The notes under the pieces were generated by a model. It had not been told where the DNA came from and did not search any database. It worked only from the letters and a program-made list of their open reading frames with translations. Both the position numbers and the translations under genes were made by a program. Of a stretch of DNA of 33,924 nt, positions 7,675 through 16,874 are shown piece by piece. Origin of the DNA: Candidatus Rothia avicola (GTDB lineage Bacteria > Actinomycetota > Actinomycetes > Actinomycetales > Micrococcaceae); NCBI GenBank assembly GCA_019115985.1, contig DXCN01000058.1, positions 1 to 33,924 on the forward strand, in the 5' to 3' direction. How positions within the stretch are numbered: position 1 is the stretch's first letter; every line of letters begins with the position of its first letter.

Positions 7675-9093
7675 CTACTGCATAGTGTGCAGCTGCCGCG
7701 CGGCTTCTGAGATAGAGCCGGTCAGCGAGGGGTAGACCGTGAAGGTCTCAGCGATATCGTCGACGTGCAGCTTCTTATCAACAGCCAGCGATAGCGGAAA
7801 GATCAGCTCTGAGGCCCGGGGGCCTACCACCACACCGCCGATGACGGTTCCCGAGTGCTTGCGGGCAAAGATTTTGATGAAGCCGTCCTCTACCGCCATC
7901 ATCTTGGCACGCGGGTTGGTCGCCAGCGGCAGCATGACCATATCGGCCTGGTACTTCCCCGACTCGATTTCGCTCTGGCTCACGCCGACGGTTGCAATTT
8001 CAGGGGCCGTAAAGATGTTAGCGGCAACCTGGTGGGTACGCAGGGGCTTGACGATGTCGCCCAGCATGTGCGAAACGGCAACGCGCCCCTGCATCGCGGC
8101 AACGGAGGCCAGCGGGTAAACCCCGGTACAGTCACCAGCTGCATAAATGTTGGGGATGTTAGTGCGAGAAACCCGGTCCACGTTAATGTGCCCCGATTCG
8201 CTGACCTCAACCCCAGTGTCCTCAAGACCCAGGTTTTCGGTGTTGGGAATCGAACCAACAGCAATCAGCACATGGGAGCCAGCCACCTTGCGCCCGTCCC
8301 CCAGGGTGACAACGACGCCGTCGCCAGCCTCGTTGTAACAGGCGGCTTCTGCGCGGGAGCGGGGCATAACGCGCACGCCCTTACGTTCAAAAACATTTTC
8401 AAGGACGGTCGCGGCGTCCTCGTCCTCACCGGGCAGCACCCGGTCGCGGGAGGAAATCAGGGTAACCCGCGAGCCCAAACCGTTGTAGGCCGAGGCGAAC
8501 TCCGCACCGGTCACACCGGACCCGACCACGATCAGGTCTTCGGGGAGTTCTTCAAGTGAGTAGAGCTGGGTCCAGTTGAGAATGCGCTTACCGTCTGGCT
8601 TAGCGGTGGGCAGCTCGCGGGGGTGGGTACCCACCGCCAGAATGATGAACTCGGTGGCCAGGTCATAGGTCAGCCCGCTGGAATCGGTCACCTGCACGGT
8701 GTGGCGGTCCACCAGCTTGCCACGGCCCTCAATCACCTTGACGCCGCTACGTTCAAGGGTGCGTTTAATATCGTGGGACTGCTGATAAGCCAGGTCAATC
8801 AGGCGCTTATTCACCTTGGCCAGGTCAACCGAAATGGGCGGCGGTGCGTCATTATCGCCTACCGAAATAGCGAGCTCCTGGGCCTTGCCGAAGCGGTTGC
8901 GGGCGTCCGCACTGGCAATCAGGGTTTTGGAGGGCACGACGTCGGTGAGGACGGCCGAGCCGCCCATGCCCTTATCTTCGATGATAGTGACGTCGGCGCC
9001 GTGGCTTGCAGCGACCAGGGCGGCTTCATAGCCGCCGGGGCCGCCGCCGAGAATGACAATTTTGTGCGATGCGTAGTCTGTTTTGAGAGTCAC
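7675..9093 (-). CDS. lpdA: LpdA-type flavoprotein NAD(P)H:quinone reductase lacking the redox disulfide
   Basis: The protein belongs to the pyridine nucleotide-disulfide oxidoreductase fold: an FAD-binding GGGPGG loop (residues 16-21), an NAD(P)-binding VVGSGVTGAEFA motif, and a C-terminal dimerisation domain. In place of the dihydrolipoamide dehydrogenase motif with two active-site cysteines it has GGSAVLTDVVPSK (44-56), with Ala and Val at the cysteine positions. The C-terminal catalytic His-Glu region reads YPSLTGSISEA, so His is Tyr. This matches mycobacterial LpdA (Rv3303c), described as a NAD(P)H-dependent quinone reductase rather than a lipoamide enzyme. The start is taken as GTG 9093, giving 472 residues and an N-terminus like the homologue; GTG 9111 in the same frame is possible. 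It is divergent from the purine nucleoside phosphorylase gene. Confidence 0.9.
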   Translation of the reverse strand: MTLKTDYASHKIVILGGGPGGYEAALVAASHGADVTIIEDKGMGGSAVLTDVVPSKTLIASADARNRFGKAQELAISVGDNDAPPPISVDLAKVNKRLIDLAYQQSHDIKRTLERSGVKVIEGRGKLVDRHTVQVTDSSGLTYDLATEFIILAVGTHPRELPTAKPDGKRILNWTQLYSLEELPEDLIVVGSGVTGAEFASAYNGLGSRVTLISSRDRVLPGEDEDAATVLENVFERKGVRVMPRSRAEAACYNEAGDGVVVTLGDGRKVAGSHVLIAVGSIPNTENLGLEDTGVEVSESGHINVDRVSRTNIPNIYAAGDCTGVYPLASVAAMQGRVAVSHMLGDIVKPLRTHQVAANIFTAPEIATVGVSQSEIESGKYQADMVMLPLATNPRAKMMAVEDGFIKIFARKHSGTVIGGVVVGPRASELIFPLSLAVDKKLHVDDIAETFTVYPSLTGSISEAARQLHTMQ

Positions 9094-9144
9094 CCCTTTA
9101 TTGTGTCGCACATCGCACGCACGCTCAACTCTGGGCAGGTTTGG

Positions 9145-9150
9145 TACCGT
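9145..9150 (+). promoter_or_regulatory. -10 box for a leaderless phosphorylase transcript
   Basis: TACCGT fits TANNNT and ends six bases before the GTG at 9157, which would therefore be at or next to the transcription start. No ribosome-binding site at normal spacing precedes this GTG. A leaderless mRNA is the simplest reading. Confidence 0.5.
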
Positions 9151-9156
9151 AGAAGG

Positions 9157-9999
9157 GTGTTGAATGATTCAAATATTTCCGCTCTTTCCACCGCTGACCC
9201 TCACCACCCGGCACTGGTTCGTGCCCGTGAGGCCGCGGAGTTCATTGCCGAGAAAACCGGCGTCGAGAAGCACGACCTGGCGCTGACGCTGGGTTCAGGC
9301 TGGGGCGAAGCCGCCTCCCTCATTGGCGAAGCCACCCACGTGCTCTCTGCCGACCAGGTCCCCGGTTTCCACAAGGCTGCCGTCGTGGGCCACCCAGGTA
9401 CCCTGACCTCTATTCTGACTGAAAACGGTAAGCGAGCCCTGGTCATTGGCTCCCGCACCCACTACTACGAAGGCCGTGGCGTTGAAGCCGTCGTCCACGG
9501 TGTGCGCACCGCAGCTGCAGCCGGCGCTGACACCATGATTCTCACCAACGGCTGCGGCGGCCTCAACCCCGCCTACTCAGCCGGGGAGCCCGTCCTGATT
9601 TCTGACCACCTGAACTTCACCTCGGCGTCCCCGCTGACCGGTGCCCACTTCGTTGACCTGACCGACCTGTACTCCCCGCGCATCCGCGAGATTGCCCGCG
9701 GCATTGACCCCTCTCTGCAGGAGGGCGTCTACATGCAGTTCCCCGGCCCCCACTACGAGACCCCGGCGGAGGTCAAGTTGGCAGGTGTGCTGGGTGCTGA
9801 TTTGGTTGGCATGTCCACCGCTCTTGAAGCCATTGCCGCGCGTGCTGCGGGTCTTGAGGTCTTCGGCATCTCACTGGTGACCAACCTGGCTGCCGGTATC
9901 CAGGAGACCCCGCTGTCCCACGCCGAGGTCATCGAAGCTGGCGAAGCTGCTGGCCCCCGTATTTCCCGTCTGCTCGCAGATATTATTGCGGCCCTCTAA
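9157..9999 (+). CDS. deoD: Purine nucleoside phosphorylase (trimeric class)
   Basis: The 280-residue enzyme splits purine (deoxy)ribonucleosides with phosphate into base and (deoxy)ribose 1-phosphate. Family landmarks are LTLGSGWGEAA, the phosphate-site loops VVGHPG and SRTHYYEG, the purine-site segment FPGPHYETPAEVK containing the conserved Glu, GMSTALEAIAAR, and the base-contacting asparagine in SLVTNLAAG. These identify the trimeric (PNP/punA) class rather than the hexameric E. coli DeoD class, although actinobacterial genomes often use the deoD name. GTG 9157 is chosen because everything upstream in the frame is antisense to lpdA and a -10 box sits directly before it. Followed after 15 bases by the phosphosugar mutase, it opens a nucleoside-catabolism operon. 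Confidence 0.93.
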   Translation: MLNDSNISALSTADPHHPALVRAREAAEFIAEKTGVEKHDLALTLGSGWGEAASLIGEATHVLSADQVPGFHKAAVVGHPGTLTSILTENGKRALVIGSRTHYYEGRGVEAVVHGVRTAAAAGADTMILTNGCGGLNPAYSAGEPVLISDHLNFTSASPLTGAHFVDLTDLYSPRIREIARGIDPSLQEGVYMQFPGPHYETPAEVKLAGVLGADLVGMSTALEAIAARAAGLEVFGISLVTNLAAGIQETPLSHAEVIEAGEAAGPRISRLLADIIAAL

Positions 10000-10014
10000 T
10001 CACAAGGAAATCCC

Positions 10015-11703
10015 ATGTCACTTAATACTCAGCAGCTTCTTGAGCAGGCCCGCACCTGGGCCGCTATCGACCCCGACGCTGAAACCAAAGCCCAGCTTGA
10101 GGGCATCATTGCCCAGGTTGAGGCCGGCGATGAGGCAGCAACCGCCGATTTGGCAGACCGTTTCTCTGGCACCTTACAGTTCGGCACCGCGGGTCTGCGC
10201 GCCGAACTGGGTGCTGGCCCCATGCGCATGAACCGCGTCGTTGTTCAGCGTGCCGCCCAGGGCCTGGCAGACTACGCCACCGCGCGCGCGTCCGCCGAGG
10301 GCTGGGAGAAGATTTCTGCCGTGGTGGGTTTTGACGCCCGCAAGAATTCGGACGTCTTCGCCCTCGACACCGCAGCCATCTTCACCGCCGCCGGCATTGA
10401 GGTTCACCTCATGCCCTCCGCCCTGCCCACTCCTGTGACCGCCTGGGCAACCCGCGAATACGGGGCTGAAATTGGCGTCATGGTTACCGCCTCCCACAAC
10501 CCGCCCAACGACAACGGCTACAAGGTCTACCTGGGTGGAGCGGCCGTTGAGCCCGGTGCCCGCGGCGCCCAGATCATTCCTCCCTACGACGGGGAAATCG
10601 CAGCCGCTATCACCGCCGTTGAAGCCCCGGTGCTAGCCGAGGACGGCTGGAAGGTGCTACCCGAGAGCGTAGCCACTGACTACATCGCCCGCGTCACTCC
10701 CCTGGTCGAGCAGAAGGAGCGAGACCTCAAGATCGTGCTGACCCCCATGCACGGGGTGGGCGGTAAGACCGCTGAGGCTGTGCTGCGTCAGGCTGGCTTC
10801 ACTAACGTCACCCTGGTGCCCGAGCAGGCAGAGCCCGACCCGAACTTCTCCACCGTGGCCTTCCCCAACCCCGAAGAGCCCGGCGCCCTCGACCTTGCCA
10901 TGGCCCTGGCCGAGAAGGTTGATGCCGACCTGATTATCGCCAACGATCCGGACGCCGACCGCGCAGCCTTCGCCGTCAAGCGAGACGGTGCCTGGGCGAT
11001 GCTGCGCGGCGACGAAACCGGTGCGATCCTAGCTACCCGGGTGCTGGCGTCCGTCACCGACACTGAAAGCGCCACCTTCGCTAACTCGATCGTCTCCTCC
11101 CGCCTGGCAGGGGCCATCGCCAAGTCCGCAGGGGTAGCCCACTACGAAACCCTAACCGGCTTCAAGTGGATTGCCCGCGTCGATAATCTGACCTTCGGCT
11201 ACGAAGAAGCGCTGGGCTACTGCGTAGACCACGCCCAGGTGCGCGATAAGGACGGCATCTCAGCCGCCCTGGTCATGGCTGATTACGCCCAGGAGCTTAA
11301 GGACGCCGGTTCCTCCTTCCCCGCTCTCCTCGACGAGATTGCCACCGAGCACGGCCTCTACGCCACCGACCAGCTCTCCGTCCGCGTCGACGACCTCGCC
11401 CAGATCCCGGCGATGATGAAGCGCCTGCGCGCTCACCCGCCCGCAGAGCTCGCCGAATCCCCCGTGGCGTCGGTTGAAGACCTCACCGAGGGTACTGAAA
11501 CTCTGCCGCCCACCGACGGTATGCGCTACTACACCGAAGACTCCACCCGCGTGATTGTGCGCCCCTCCGGCACCGAGCCCAAGCTCAAGTGCTACCTCGA
11601 AGTGGTCGTACCGGTCAGCGGTTCAGTAGCCGACTCCCGTCAGGTTGCTAGCACCAAGCTGGCCCTGCTCAAGGCAGATATGACCGCGGCCCTGGGCCTC
11701 TAA
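10015..11703 (+). CDS. pmmB: Phosphohexomutase/phosphopentomutase (PmmB-type)
   Basis: This 562-residue enzyme belongs to the alpha-D-phosphohexomutase superfamily, which moves a phosphate between C1 and C6 (or C1 and C5) of a sugar through a phosphoserine. All four catalytic loops are visible: the phosphoserine loop [13 protein letters not shown] (S160), the metal loop NDPDADR (D311, D313, D315), the sugar-binding loop GYEEALGY, and the phosphate-binding loop [18 protein letters not shown] precedes the ATG by six bases. The name pmmB follows mycobacterial synteny, but the position between a nucleoside phosphorylase and deoxyribose-phosphate aldolase suggests its main job is phosphopentomutase, converting (deoxy)ribose 1-phosphate into the 5-phosphate. 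That role is inferred from context. Confidence 0.92.
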   Translation: MSLNTQQLLEQARTWAAIDPDAETKAQLEGIIAQVEAGDEAATADLADRFSGTLQFGTAGLRAELGAGPMRMNRVVVQRAAQGLADYATARASAEGWEKISAVVGFDARKNSDVFALDTAAIFTAAGIEVHLMPSALPTPVTAWATREYGAEIGVMVTASHNPPNDNGYKVYLGGAAVEPGARGAQIIPPYDGEIAAAITAVEAPVLAEDGWKVLPESVATDYIARVTPLVEQKERDLKIVLTPMHGVGGKTAEAVLRQAGFTNVTLVPEQAEPDPNFSTVAFPNPEEPGALDLAMALAEKVDADLIIANDPDADRAAFAVKRDGAWAMLRGDETGAILATRVLASVTDTESATFANSIVSSRLAGAIAKSAGVAHYETLTGFKWIARVDNLTFGYEEALGYCVDHAQVRDKDGISAALVMADYAQELKDAGSSFPALLDEIATEHGLYATDQLSVRVDDLAQIPAMMKRLRAHPPAELAESPVASVEDLTEGTETLPPTDGMRYYTEDSTRVIVRPSGTEPKLKCYLEVVVPVSGSVADSRQVASTKLALLKADMTAALGL

Positions 11704-11732
11704 ACAAACCAAGATTTCAAGGAAGAAACACT

Positions 11733-12425
11733 ATGGCTCTCGAACTTTCAGCAGCCGAACTGGCTGCCATGATTGACCACACCATCTTGGCTCCCTCCGC
11801 CTCAGAGGCTGACGTCCGCCGCCTCTGCGCCGAGGCCAAGCAGTACGGCTTCGCTTCCGTCTGCGCCAACCCCGTCTGGGCTCCCGTGCTGGCTGAGGAG
11901 CTGGCCGGGTCTGCGTCCGTCCCCTGCGTGGTGGTAGGCTTCCCCTTTGGTGCTTCCGCTACCGAGGTCAAGGCCTTCGAAGCCAAGACCGCCGTTGAAG
12001 CCGGTGCCCGTGAGGTCGATATGGTCATTAACATCGCCGACGCCCGCGCAGGCAAGAAGGACGCCCTGGTGGCAGATATCAAGGCTGTCGCCGATGCTAC
12101 CCACGCCGGTGGTGCCCTGCTTAAGGTCATTATTGAGACCTCCGAGCTGACCGATGCCCAGAAGGTTCTGGCTTGCCAGGCCTCTGTTGAAGCCGGGGCC
12201 GACTTCGTCAAGACCTCCACCGGCTACTCGTCCTCCGGTGCAACCGTCGAAGACATCGCCCTGATGCGCGCCACCGTCGGCCCTGACCTGGGCGTGAAGG
12301 CCTCGGGCGGCGTCCGCACCCGCGAAGAAGCCCTCGCCATGATCGAAGCCGGTGCCACCCGCATCGGTGCTTCAAAGGGCATCGCCATCATCGGCGCCGG
12401 CGAAGCAGCAGAGGGTGGCTACTAA
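11733..12425 (+). CDS. deoC: Deoxyribose-phosphate aldolase
   Basis: DeoC cleaves 2-deoxyribose 5-phosphate into glyceraldehyde 3-phosphate and acetaldehyde, the last step of deoxynucleoside breakdown. The 230-residue TIM barrel has the Schiff-base lysine in DFVKTSTGY (K160), the second catalytic lysine in GVKASGGVR (K189), and the aspartate in EVDMVIN (D96), together with the N-terminal MIDHTILAP motif. AAGGAAG lies seven bases before the ATG. It is 29 bases downstream of the mutase, so the three genes form one operon: phosphorolysis, isomerisation, aldol cleavage. The acetaldehyde produced could be a substrate for an aldehyde dehydrogenase like the one at the left end, though the two are 10 kb apart. 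Confidence 0.96.
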   Translation: MALELSAAELAAMIDHTILAPSASEADVRRLCAEAKQYGFASVCANPVWAPVLAEELAGSASVPCVVVGFPFGASATEVKAFEAKTAVEAGAREVDMVINIADARAGKKDALVADIKAVADATHAGGALLKVIIETSELTDAQKVLACQASVEAGADFVKTSTGYSSSGATVEDIALMRATVGPDLGVKASGGVRTREEALAMIEAGATRIGASKGIAIIGAGEAAEGGY

Positions 12426-12471
12426 GCCAGGTTCTTCTCTGTCATGTGGTGCGAACCGCTGAGTCAGCACC

Positions 12472-12477
12472 TATACT
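12472..12477 (+). promoter_or_regulatory. Candidate -10 box for the small membrane protein gene
   Basis: TATACT is a near-consensus -10 hexamer 35 bases before the ATG at 12513, with AAGGA eight bases upstream of that ATG. No clear -35 element was seen. There is no terminator after deoC, so the small gene may be both read through and separately transcribed. Confidence 0.45.
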
Positions 12478-12512
12478 GGGTAATAAAGTACACACACGAA
12501 AAGGACTTCCCT

Positions 12513-12791
12513 ATGTCACAGACTCAGGCCAGCGGCGCCCCCGAGCGCAACGGCACCCCCCAGTACTCAGGCACCAAGGAGCTGGGCTCAAACATCGCCC
12601 TCTTCGTTCTCTGCTTCGTGCTCCTACTGGGCTGCCTCTACACCCTAGGCATGTACCCCGAGGGCGGCTGGGGCTGGTGGACCGTAGCTGTTCTGCTCTA
12701 CGGCGTCACCTTCATCATCCCCCTGTGGTTCCTGCCTTCGAAGACCAACGAAAAGGCTCGCACCAGCGGCACTGAGCTCTCACTCAAATAA
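12513..12791 (+). CDS. Small two-helix membrane protein of unknown function
   Basis: The 92-residue product has a polar N-terminus of about 25 residues, two hydrophobic segments (about 27-46, rich in Leu, Phe and Val, and about 55-75) joined by a short MYPEGGWGWW turn, and a charged C-terminal tail. It is likely an integral membrane protein with both ends on the same side. I do not recognise a named family. The ATG is supported by AAGGA eight bases upstream. It lies 87 bases after deoC and ends 23 bases before a strong terminator. Confidence 0.8.
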   Translation: MSQTQASGAPERNGTPQYSGTKELGSNIALFVLCFVLLLGCLYTLGMYPEGGWGWWTVAVLLYGVTFIIPLWFLPSKTNEKARTSGTELSLK

Positions 12792-12813
12792 AGAAACGCA
12801 CGCTGTTGATAGC

Positions 12814-12849
12814 AAGGGGCGGCCCGCCTGTTCAGGTGGGCCGCCCCTT
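12814..12849 (+). terminator. Intrinsic terminator after the small membrane protein gene
   Basis: Perfect 12-bp arms AAGGGGCGGCCC (12814-12825) and GGGCCGCCCCTT (12838-12849) enclose an inner CCT/AGG pair, and are followed by GTTTCTG. It separates the plus-strand operon from the convergent mfd gene. Confidence 0.85.
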
Positions 12850-12877
12850 GTTTCTGCCTCAGATGGTACCTACCGCG

Positions 12878-15800
12878 TTATGAACCGGCGACGCCAGCCT
12901 CGAAAATGGCGTGAATGAACTGTTCAGTCCACTCCACCATGGCATCATCCACTAGGTCTTTACCCCCGACAGCGGACGTCTTGGGGCGGGGCACCAGAAT
13001 CTGCCAGTTCTCGGTACCCGGAATCTGACGGTACTGGGCACCCGGGTACATGCGGTCTAGTCGCATCTGGCGGGACTCTGGCAGGTTATTGACCGGGAAA
13101 AAGCGCACCTTGGGGCCCATCGCCACAATTTCGCTCAGCCCCACGGCACGAGCACGGTGGCGAAGGGCAGCGATCTTGAACAGGTTTTCAACCGGGGCAG
13201 GCGGGGTGCCGTATCGGTCAGCCAGTTCCTCGCGGGCTTCTGCCAGTTCGTCAGCGGTCTGGGCCTGGGCGATTTGCCGGTAGGCAGACAGGCGCAGGCG
13301 CTCTGAACTCACGTAGTCATGCGGCATATGGGCGTTGACCGGCAGATCAACCTTAATCTCAGCGGGAGCTTCTTCCTTCTCACCATGCTGGAAGTTAGCC
13401 ACGGCCTCCCCCACCAGGCGCAGGTAAAGGTCAAAGCCAACCCCGGCGATATGGCCCGACTGTTCGCCACCCAGCAGGTTACCGGCACCGCGAATTTCCA
13501 AATCCTTCATGGCCAGGCGCATACCGGCTCCCAGCTCATTGTGGGTTGCCACCGCTTTCAGACGTTCGTGGGCGACCTCGGTCAGCACCTTCTCAGCCGG
13601 GTAGAGGAAGTAGGCGTAGGCACGCTCACGGCCGCGCCCCACGCGTCCGCGCAGCTGGTGGAGCTGGGACAGGCCATAATTCTGGGCCTGGTCCACAATC
13701 AGGGTGTTGGCGTTCGAAATATCCAGGCCGGTTTCGACGATAGTGGTCGAGACCAGCACATCGAACTTGCGTTCCCAGAAGTCCACGATGATTTTTTCCA
13801 GGCGGGATTCGCTCATGCGCCCGTGGGCCACCGCGATGCGGGCCTCGGGGACGAGTTTTTGAATCTCGTTGGCGGTCTCTTCGATGGTTGAGACCCGGTT
13901 GTGCACCACAAAGACCTGCCCCTCGCGCATGAGTTCGCGGCGGATGGCGGCGGTAATCTGCTTGTCGGTGCGGGGCCCGACGAAGGTGAGGACGGGGTGG
14001 CGCTCCTCGGGCGGGGTGGACAGGGTGGACGTCTCGCGGATGCCGGTCAGCGACATTTCCAGGGTTCGCGGAATGGGGGTAGCGCTCATAGCCAGCACGT
14101 CCACGTTGGTGCGCATGGTCTTGAGCTTTTCCTTGTGCTCTACACCGAAGCGCTGCTCCTCGTCGATAATGACCAGGCCCAGGTCCTTCCAGTCCACCGA
14201 CTCGGAGAGAATGCGGTGGGTGCCGACGACCAGGTCGACCGACCCGTTCTTAATGCCCTCAGCGATTTCAGCTGATTCCTTGGCCTTCTGGAAGCGGGAG
14301 AGCACCTTGATGGAGACCGGGAAGCCCGAGAAACGCTCGGTGAAGGTCTCGTAGTGCTGCTGGGCCAGCAGGGTGGTGGGGACGAGGACGGCCACCTGTT
14401 TGCCGTCCTGCACAGCTTTGAAGGCAGCACGTACCGCGATTTCGGTCTTGCCATAGCCCACATCGCCAGAGATCAGGCGGTCCATGGGGATTTCGCGCTC
14501 CATATCGGCCTTGACCTCGTTGATAGCCGAGAGCTGGTCGGGGGTTTCGTTGTAGGGGAAGGCTTCTTCCAGTTCCCGCTGCCAGGGGGTGTCGGGGCCG
14601 AAGGCGTGGCCACGGGAGGCCTGGCGGGCTGAGTAGAGTTTAATCAGGTCAGCAGCAATTTCCTTGACGGCCTTGCGGGCCTTTGACTTGCTCTTAGCCC
14701 AGTCGGAGCCACCCATCTTTGAGAGCACCGGGGCGTCACCGCCCACGTAGTTAGAGACCTGGTCTAGCTGGTCAGAGGGCACGAAGAGGCGGTCCTTGGG
14801 CCCGCCCCGCTTGGAGGGGGCATATTCCAGTACCAGGTATTCCTTCATGGGCTTAGGCTGCCCGGGCATGACGGTGGCCCCGGCAATGGGCCGCTGAATC
14901 AACTCAACGAACTGGCCGATACCGTGCTGTTCGTGCACCACGTAATCACCGGCTGACAGGCTCATGGGGTCAACCGCGTTCTTGCGGCGGCGCACCGGTA
15001 GCTTGCCGCTGCGCAGGTCGCGGGTGGCATAGGGGCTGGTTCGCCCCAGAATATCTGCCTCGGTCAGTAGACCCAGCTTTTCACCGTCCATCATGAAGCC
15101 GCGCCCCATGGAGGCGGTGGTCATCTCGATAATGCCCGGCTCAGGTAGACTCGTCAGGCTGTCCACGCGGGACGCCGGTATCTCGGCTTCCTGAAAAAGG
15201 TCAAGCAGGCGGGTGAGCGGGCCGGGCCCGTCTGTGACCACGGTAATCCGCCACCCGTCCTTTACCTTTTTCCCGACTTCGGTCAGCAGCTCGGTCACGT
15301 TGCCCGAGTAGGTGTGGGGGGCGCGGGCAGCCAGCTGGACCGAGTCAATCCCGTCGTCAATGGCATCATCGACGCCCAGGGCTGTCATAGCCCACCAGCC
15401 AAAGCCCTTGGCGAGGGCGGTTTCTCGCAGGGCGGCAATGGTGCGGAAGCTACCGGCGCTGAGCCCATCGGGGCCGTTGGCGCCCAGGTCGATGGGGGCG
15501 TCCGTTGTGTCGGTGACAGAATCCCAGGCAGCCAGCAGGAACTCCTCGTTGGTAGCAACCAGGTCGGTTGCGCGGGAGCGCACCTTTTCCGGCTCAATAA
15601 TAAGCGGCAGGGACCCCGGAGGCAGGTGATCGAGCAGGGTCACCATATCGTCAACCAGCAGGGGAATCAGGGACTCCATGCCTTCAACGTAGATACCACC
15701 GGCAATTTTTTCGAGCATGGCGGCAGCGCCCGGGAAGGATCCCTTGAGGCGGGCTGCCCGGCTCATCACGCTGGGGGTAATCAGGAGTTCGCGACAGGGA

Positions 15801-16522
15801 GGGGCGAGCAGCTCGGCGGGGTGGTCTTTGCCGGGTAGAGTGCGCTGGTCAGCGACCGAGAACCAGCGGATATTCTCGACTTCGTCCCCAAAGAATTCGA
15901 TACGGGCGGGGTGGGCTGCGGTCGGTGAGAAAATATCGATAATGCCGCCGCGCACGGCAAATTCTCCGCGCTTAGACACCAAATCAACGCGGGAATAGGC
16001 GGCCGATGCGAGAGATTTAATCAGGGCATCAAAGTCCTGTTCTTCGCCCACCCGCAGGGTGACCGGCTGCATTTTTTCCAGCCCAGCAACCAGGGGCTGC
16101 AGCACCGAGCGGATGGGGACCACCACGATACGAGGGGCGGACGCACCCCCCGCAGCGAGGGCACGCAAGACCGCTAGGCGCTGGCCCACGGTATCGCTTC
16201 GCGGGGAAAGGCGCTCATGGGGCAGGGTCTCCCAGGCTGGGAAGAGCTGGACCTGCCCAGGCTCTAGCACCGCCTCTAGGGCGGTGACGGTGTCCTCGGC
16301 TTCGCGGTCGGTAGCGGTTACCGCCAGCAGGACGGGCGGGGTCGGCTCGTTCTGGTCGGCAAGCTGCTGGGCTATGCCAGCAAGAAGAAAGGGCCTAGCC
16401 CCGTCAGGGGAGCCAATCAGAAATTCATCGAGGCGGGCTTTGGGGTCTGCACCTGCCTGGGTGATGATTGCGGTATAGCTGGGCTCGTGGACGAGGGCTT
16501 GGGCAAGGCCGCTCAGTGACAT
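12878..16522 (-). CDS. mfd: Transcription-repair coupling factor Mfd
   Basis: Mfd recognises RNA polymerase stalled at DNA damage, pushes it off with an ATP-driven translocase, and recruits UvrA. The product is 1214 residues. The N-terminal third is the UvrB-like region that contacts UvrA. The RNA polymerase interaction domain begins at DYVVHEQHGIGQF and extends to LFVPSDQLDQVS. The helicase motor has Walker A GDVGYGKTE (about residues 686-694), the DEEQRFG box (about 786-792), and the RVGRGRERAYAY motif VI. The TRG motif lies in the following segment and the C-terminal D7 domain closes the protein. ATG 16522 is preferred because AGGGGAG lies just upstream at good spacing; GTG 16528 overlaps that site. 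It stands as a single gene, convergent with the deo region. Confidence 0.97.
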   Translation of the reverse strand: MSLSGLAQALVHEPSYTAIITQAGADPKARLDEFLIGSPDGARPFLLAGIAQQLADQNEPTPPVLLAVTATDREAEDTVTALEAVLEPGQVQLFPAWETLPHERLSPRSDTVGQRLAVLRALAAGGASAPRIVVVPIRSVLQPLVAGLEKMQPVTLRVGEEQDFDALIKSLASAAYSRVDLVSKRGEFAVRGGIIDIFSPTAAHPARIEFFGDEVENIRWFSVADQRTLPGKDHPAELLAPPCRELLITPSVMSRAARLKGSFPGAAAMLEKIAGGIYVEGMESLIPLLVDDMVTLLDHLPPGSLPLIIEPEKVRSRATDLVATNEEFLLAAWDSVTDTTDAPIDLGANGPDGLSAGSFRTIAALRETALAKGFGWWAMTALGVDDAIDDGIDSVQLAARAPHTYSGNVTELLTEVGKKVKDGWRITVVTDGPGPLTRLLDLFQEAEIPASRVDSLTSLPEPGIIEMTTASMGRGFMMDGEKLGLLTEADILGRTSPYATRDLRSGKLPVRRRKNAVDPMSLSAGDYVVHEQHGIGQFVELIQRPIAGATVMPGQPKPMKEYLVLEYAPSKRGGPKDRLFVPSDQLDQVSNYVGGDAPVLSKMGGSDWAKSKSKARKAVKEIAADLIKLYSARQASRGHAFGPDTPWQRELEEAFPYNETPDQLSAINEVKADMEREIPMDRLISGDVGYGKTEIAVRAAFKAVQDGKQVAVLVPTTLLAQQHYETFTERFSGFPVSIKVLSRFQKAKESAEIAEGIKNGSVDLVVGTHRILSESVDWKDLGLVIIDEEQRFGVEHKEKLKTMRTNVDVLAMSATPIPRTLEMSLTGIRETSTLSTPPEERHPVLTFVGPRTDKQITAAIRRELMREGQVFVVHNRVSTIEETANEIQKLVPEARIAVAHGRMSESRLEKIIVDFWERKFDVLVSTTIVETGLDISNANTLIVDQAQNYGLSQLHQLRGRVGRGRERAYAYFLYPAEKVLTEVAHERLKAVATHNELGAGMRLAMKDLEIRGAGNLLGGEQSGHIAGVGFDLYLRLVGEAVANFQHGEKEEAPAEIKVDLPVNAHMPHDYVSSERLRLSAYRQIAQAQTADELAEAREELADRYGTPPAPVENLFKIAALRHRARAVGLSEIVAMGPKVRFFPVNNLPESRQMRLDRMYPGAQYRQIPGTENWQILVPRPKTSAVGGKDLVDDAMVEWTEQFIHAIFEAGVAGS

Positions 16523-16528
16523 CTTCAC

Positions 16529-16874
16529 TCCCCTGGGGTAAGGCCGACTGGTGCAGGCTCTATTATCCCATAGGCCCTACACCCCCGTAGCTTCATGGCT
16601 GGCAGGAACGTGAGGGGCCGAAATAATACGCGTAAAAATAACCACTGATACAGGTGTGATAAACACCAATACTATTTTTATATAAAACTTTTCTTGTCCC
16701 CATAAGTTACTACCGAGTAACCCGGTAATTTCCCCCAGGGCTACTCACCTGCCCGCGCTCCAGAGGAGTAATATGAGATGATCGGCAAAGCCCTCTGGTA
16801 GAACCCCACTCCTTTCGCACGGAGAACCAAACAGGCTTGGCCCCAACCCACGCACCACAACTTTTAGGGACTTA
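16529..16874. promoter_or_regulatory. Divergent intergenic region, mfd and the lipoprotein operon
   Basis: These 346 bases hold no ORF with a ribosome site. Seen in them are an inverted repeat GGTGT-GATAA-ACACC (16653-16667), an AT-rich stretch with TATTTTTATATAAAA just downstream that is a likely promoter core, and a second dyad GTTAC-N6-GTAAC near 16706-16721. The lipoprotein start is 150 bases further on, so a long 5' leader is possible. No RNA family was recognised. Confidence 0.4.

Noticed and set aside
8623-9156. N-terminal extension of the phosphorylase reading frame
   Set aside because: It is wholly antisense to lpdA, has no homology to the family, and a -10 box and GTG at 9157 explain the true start.
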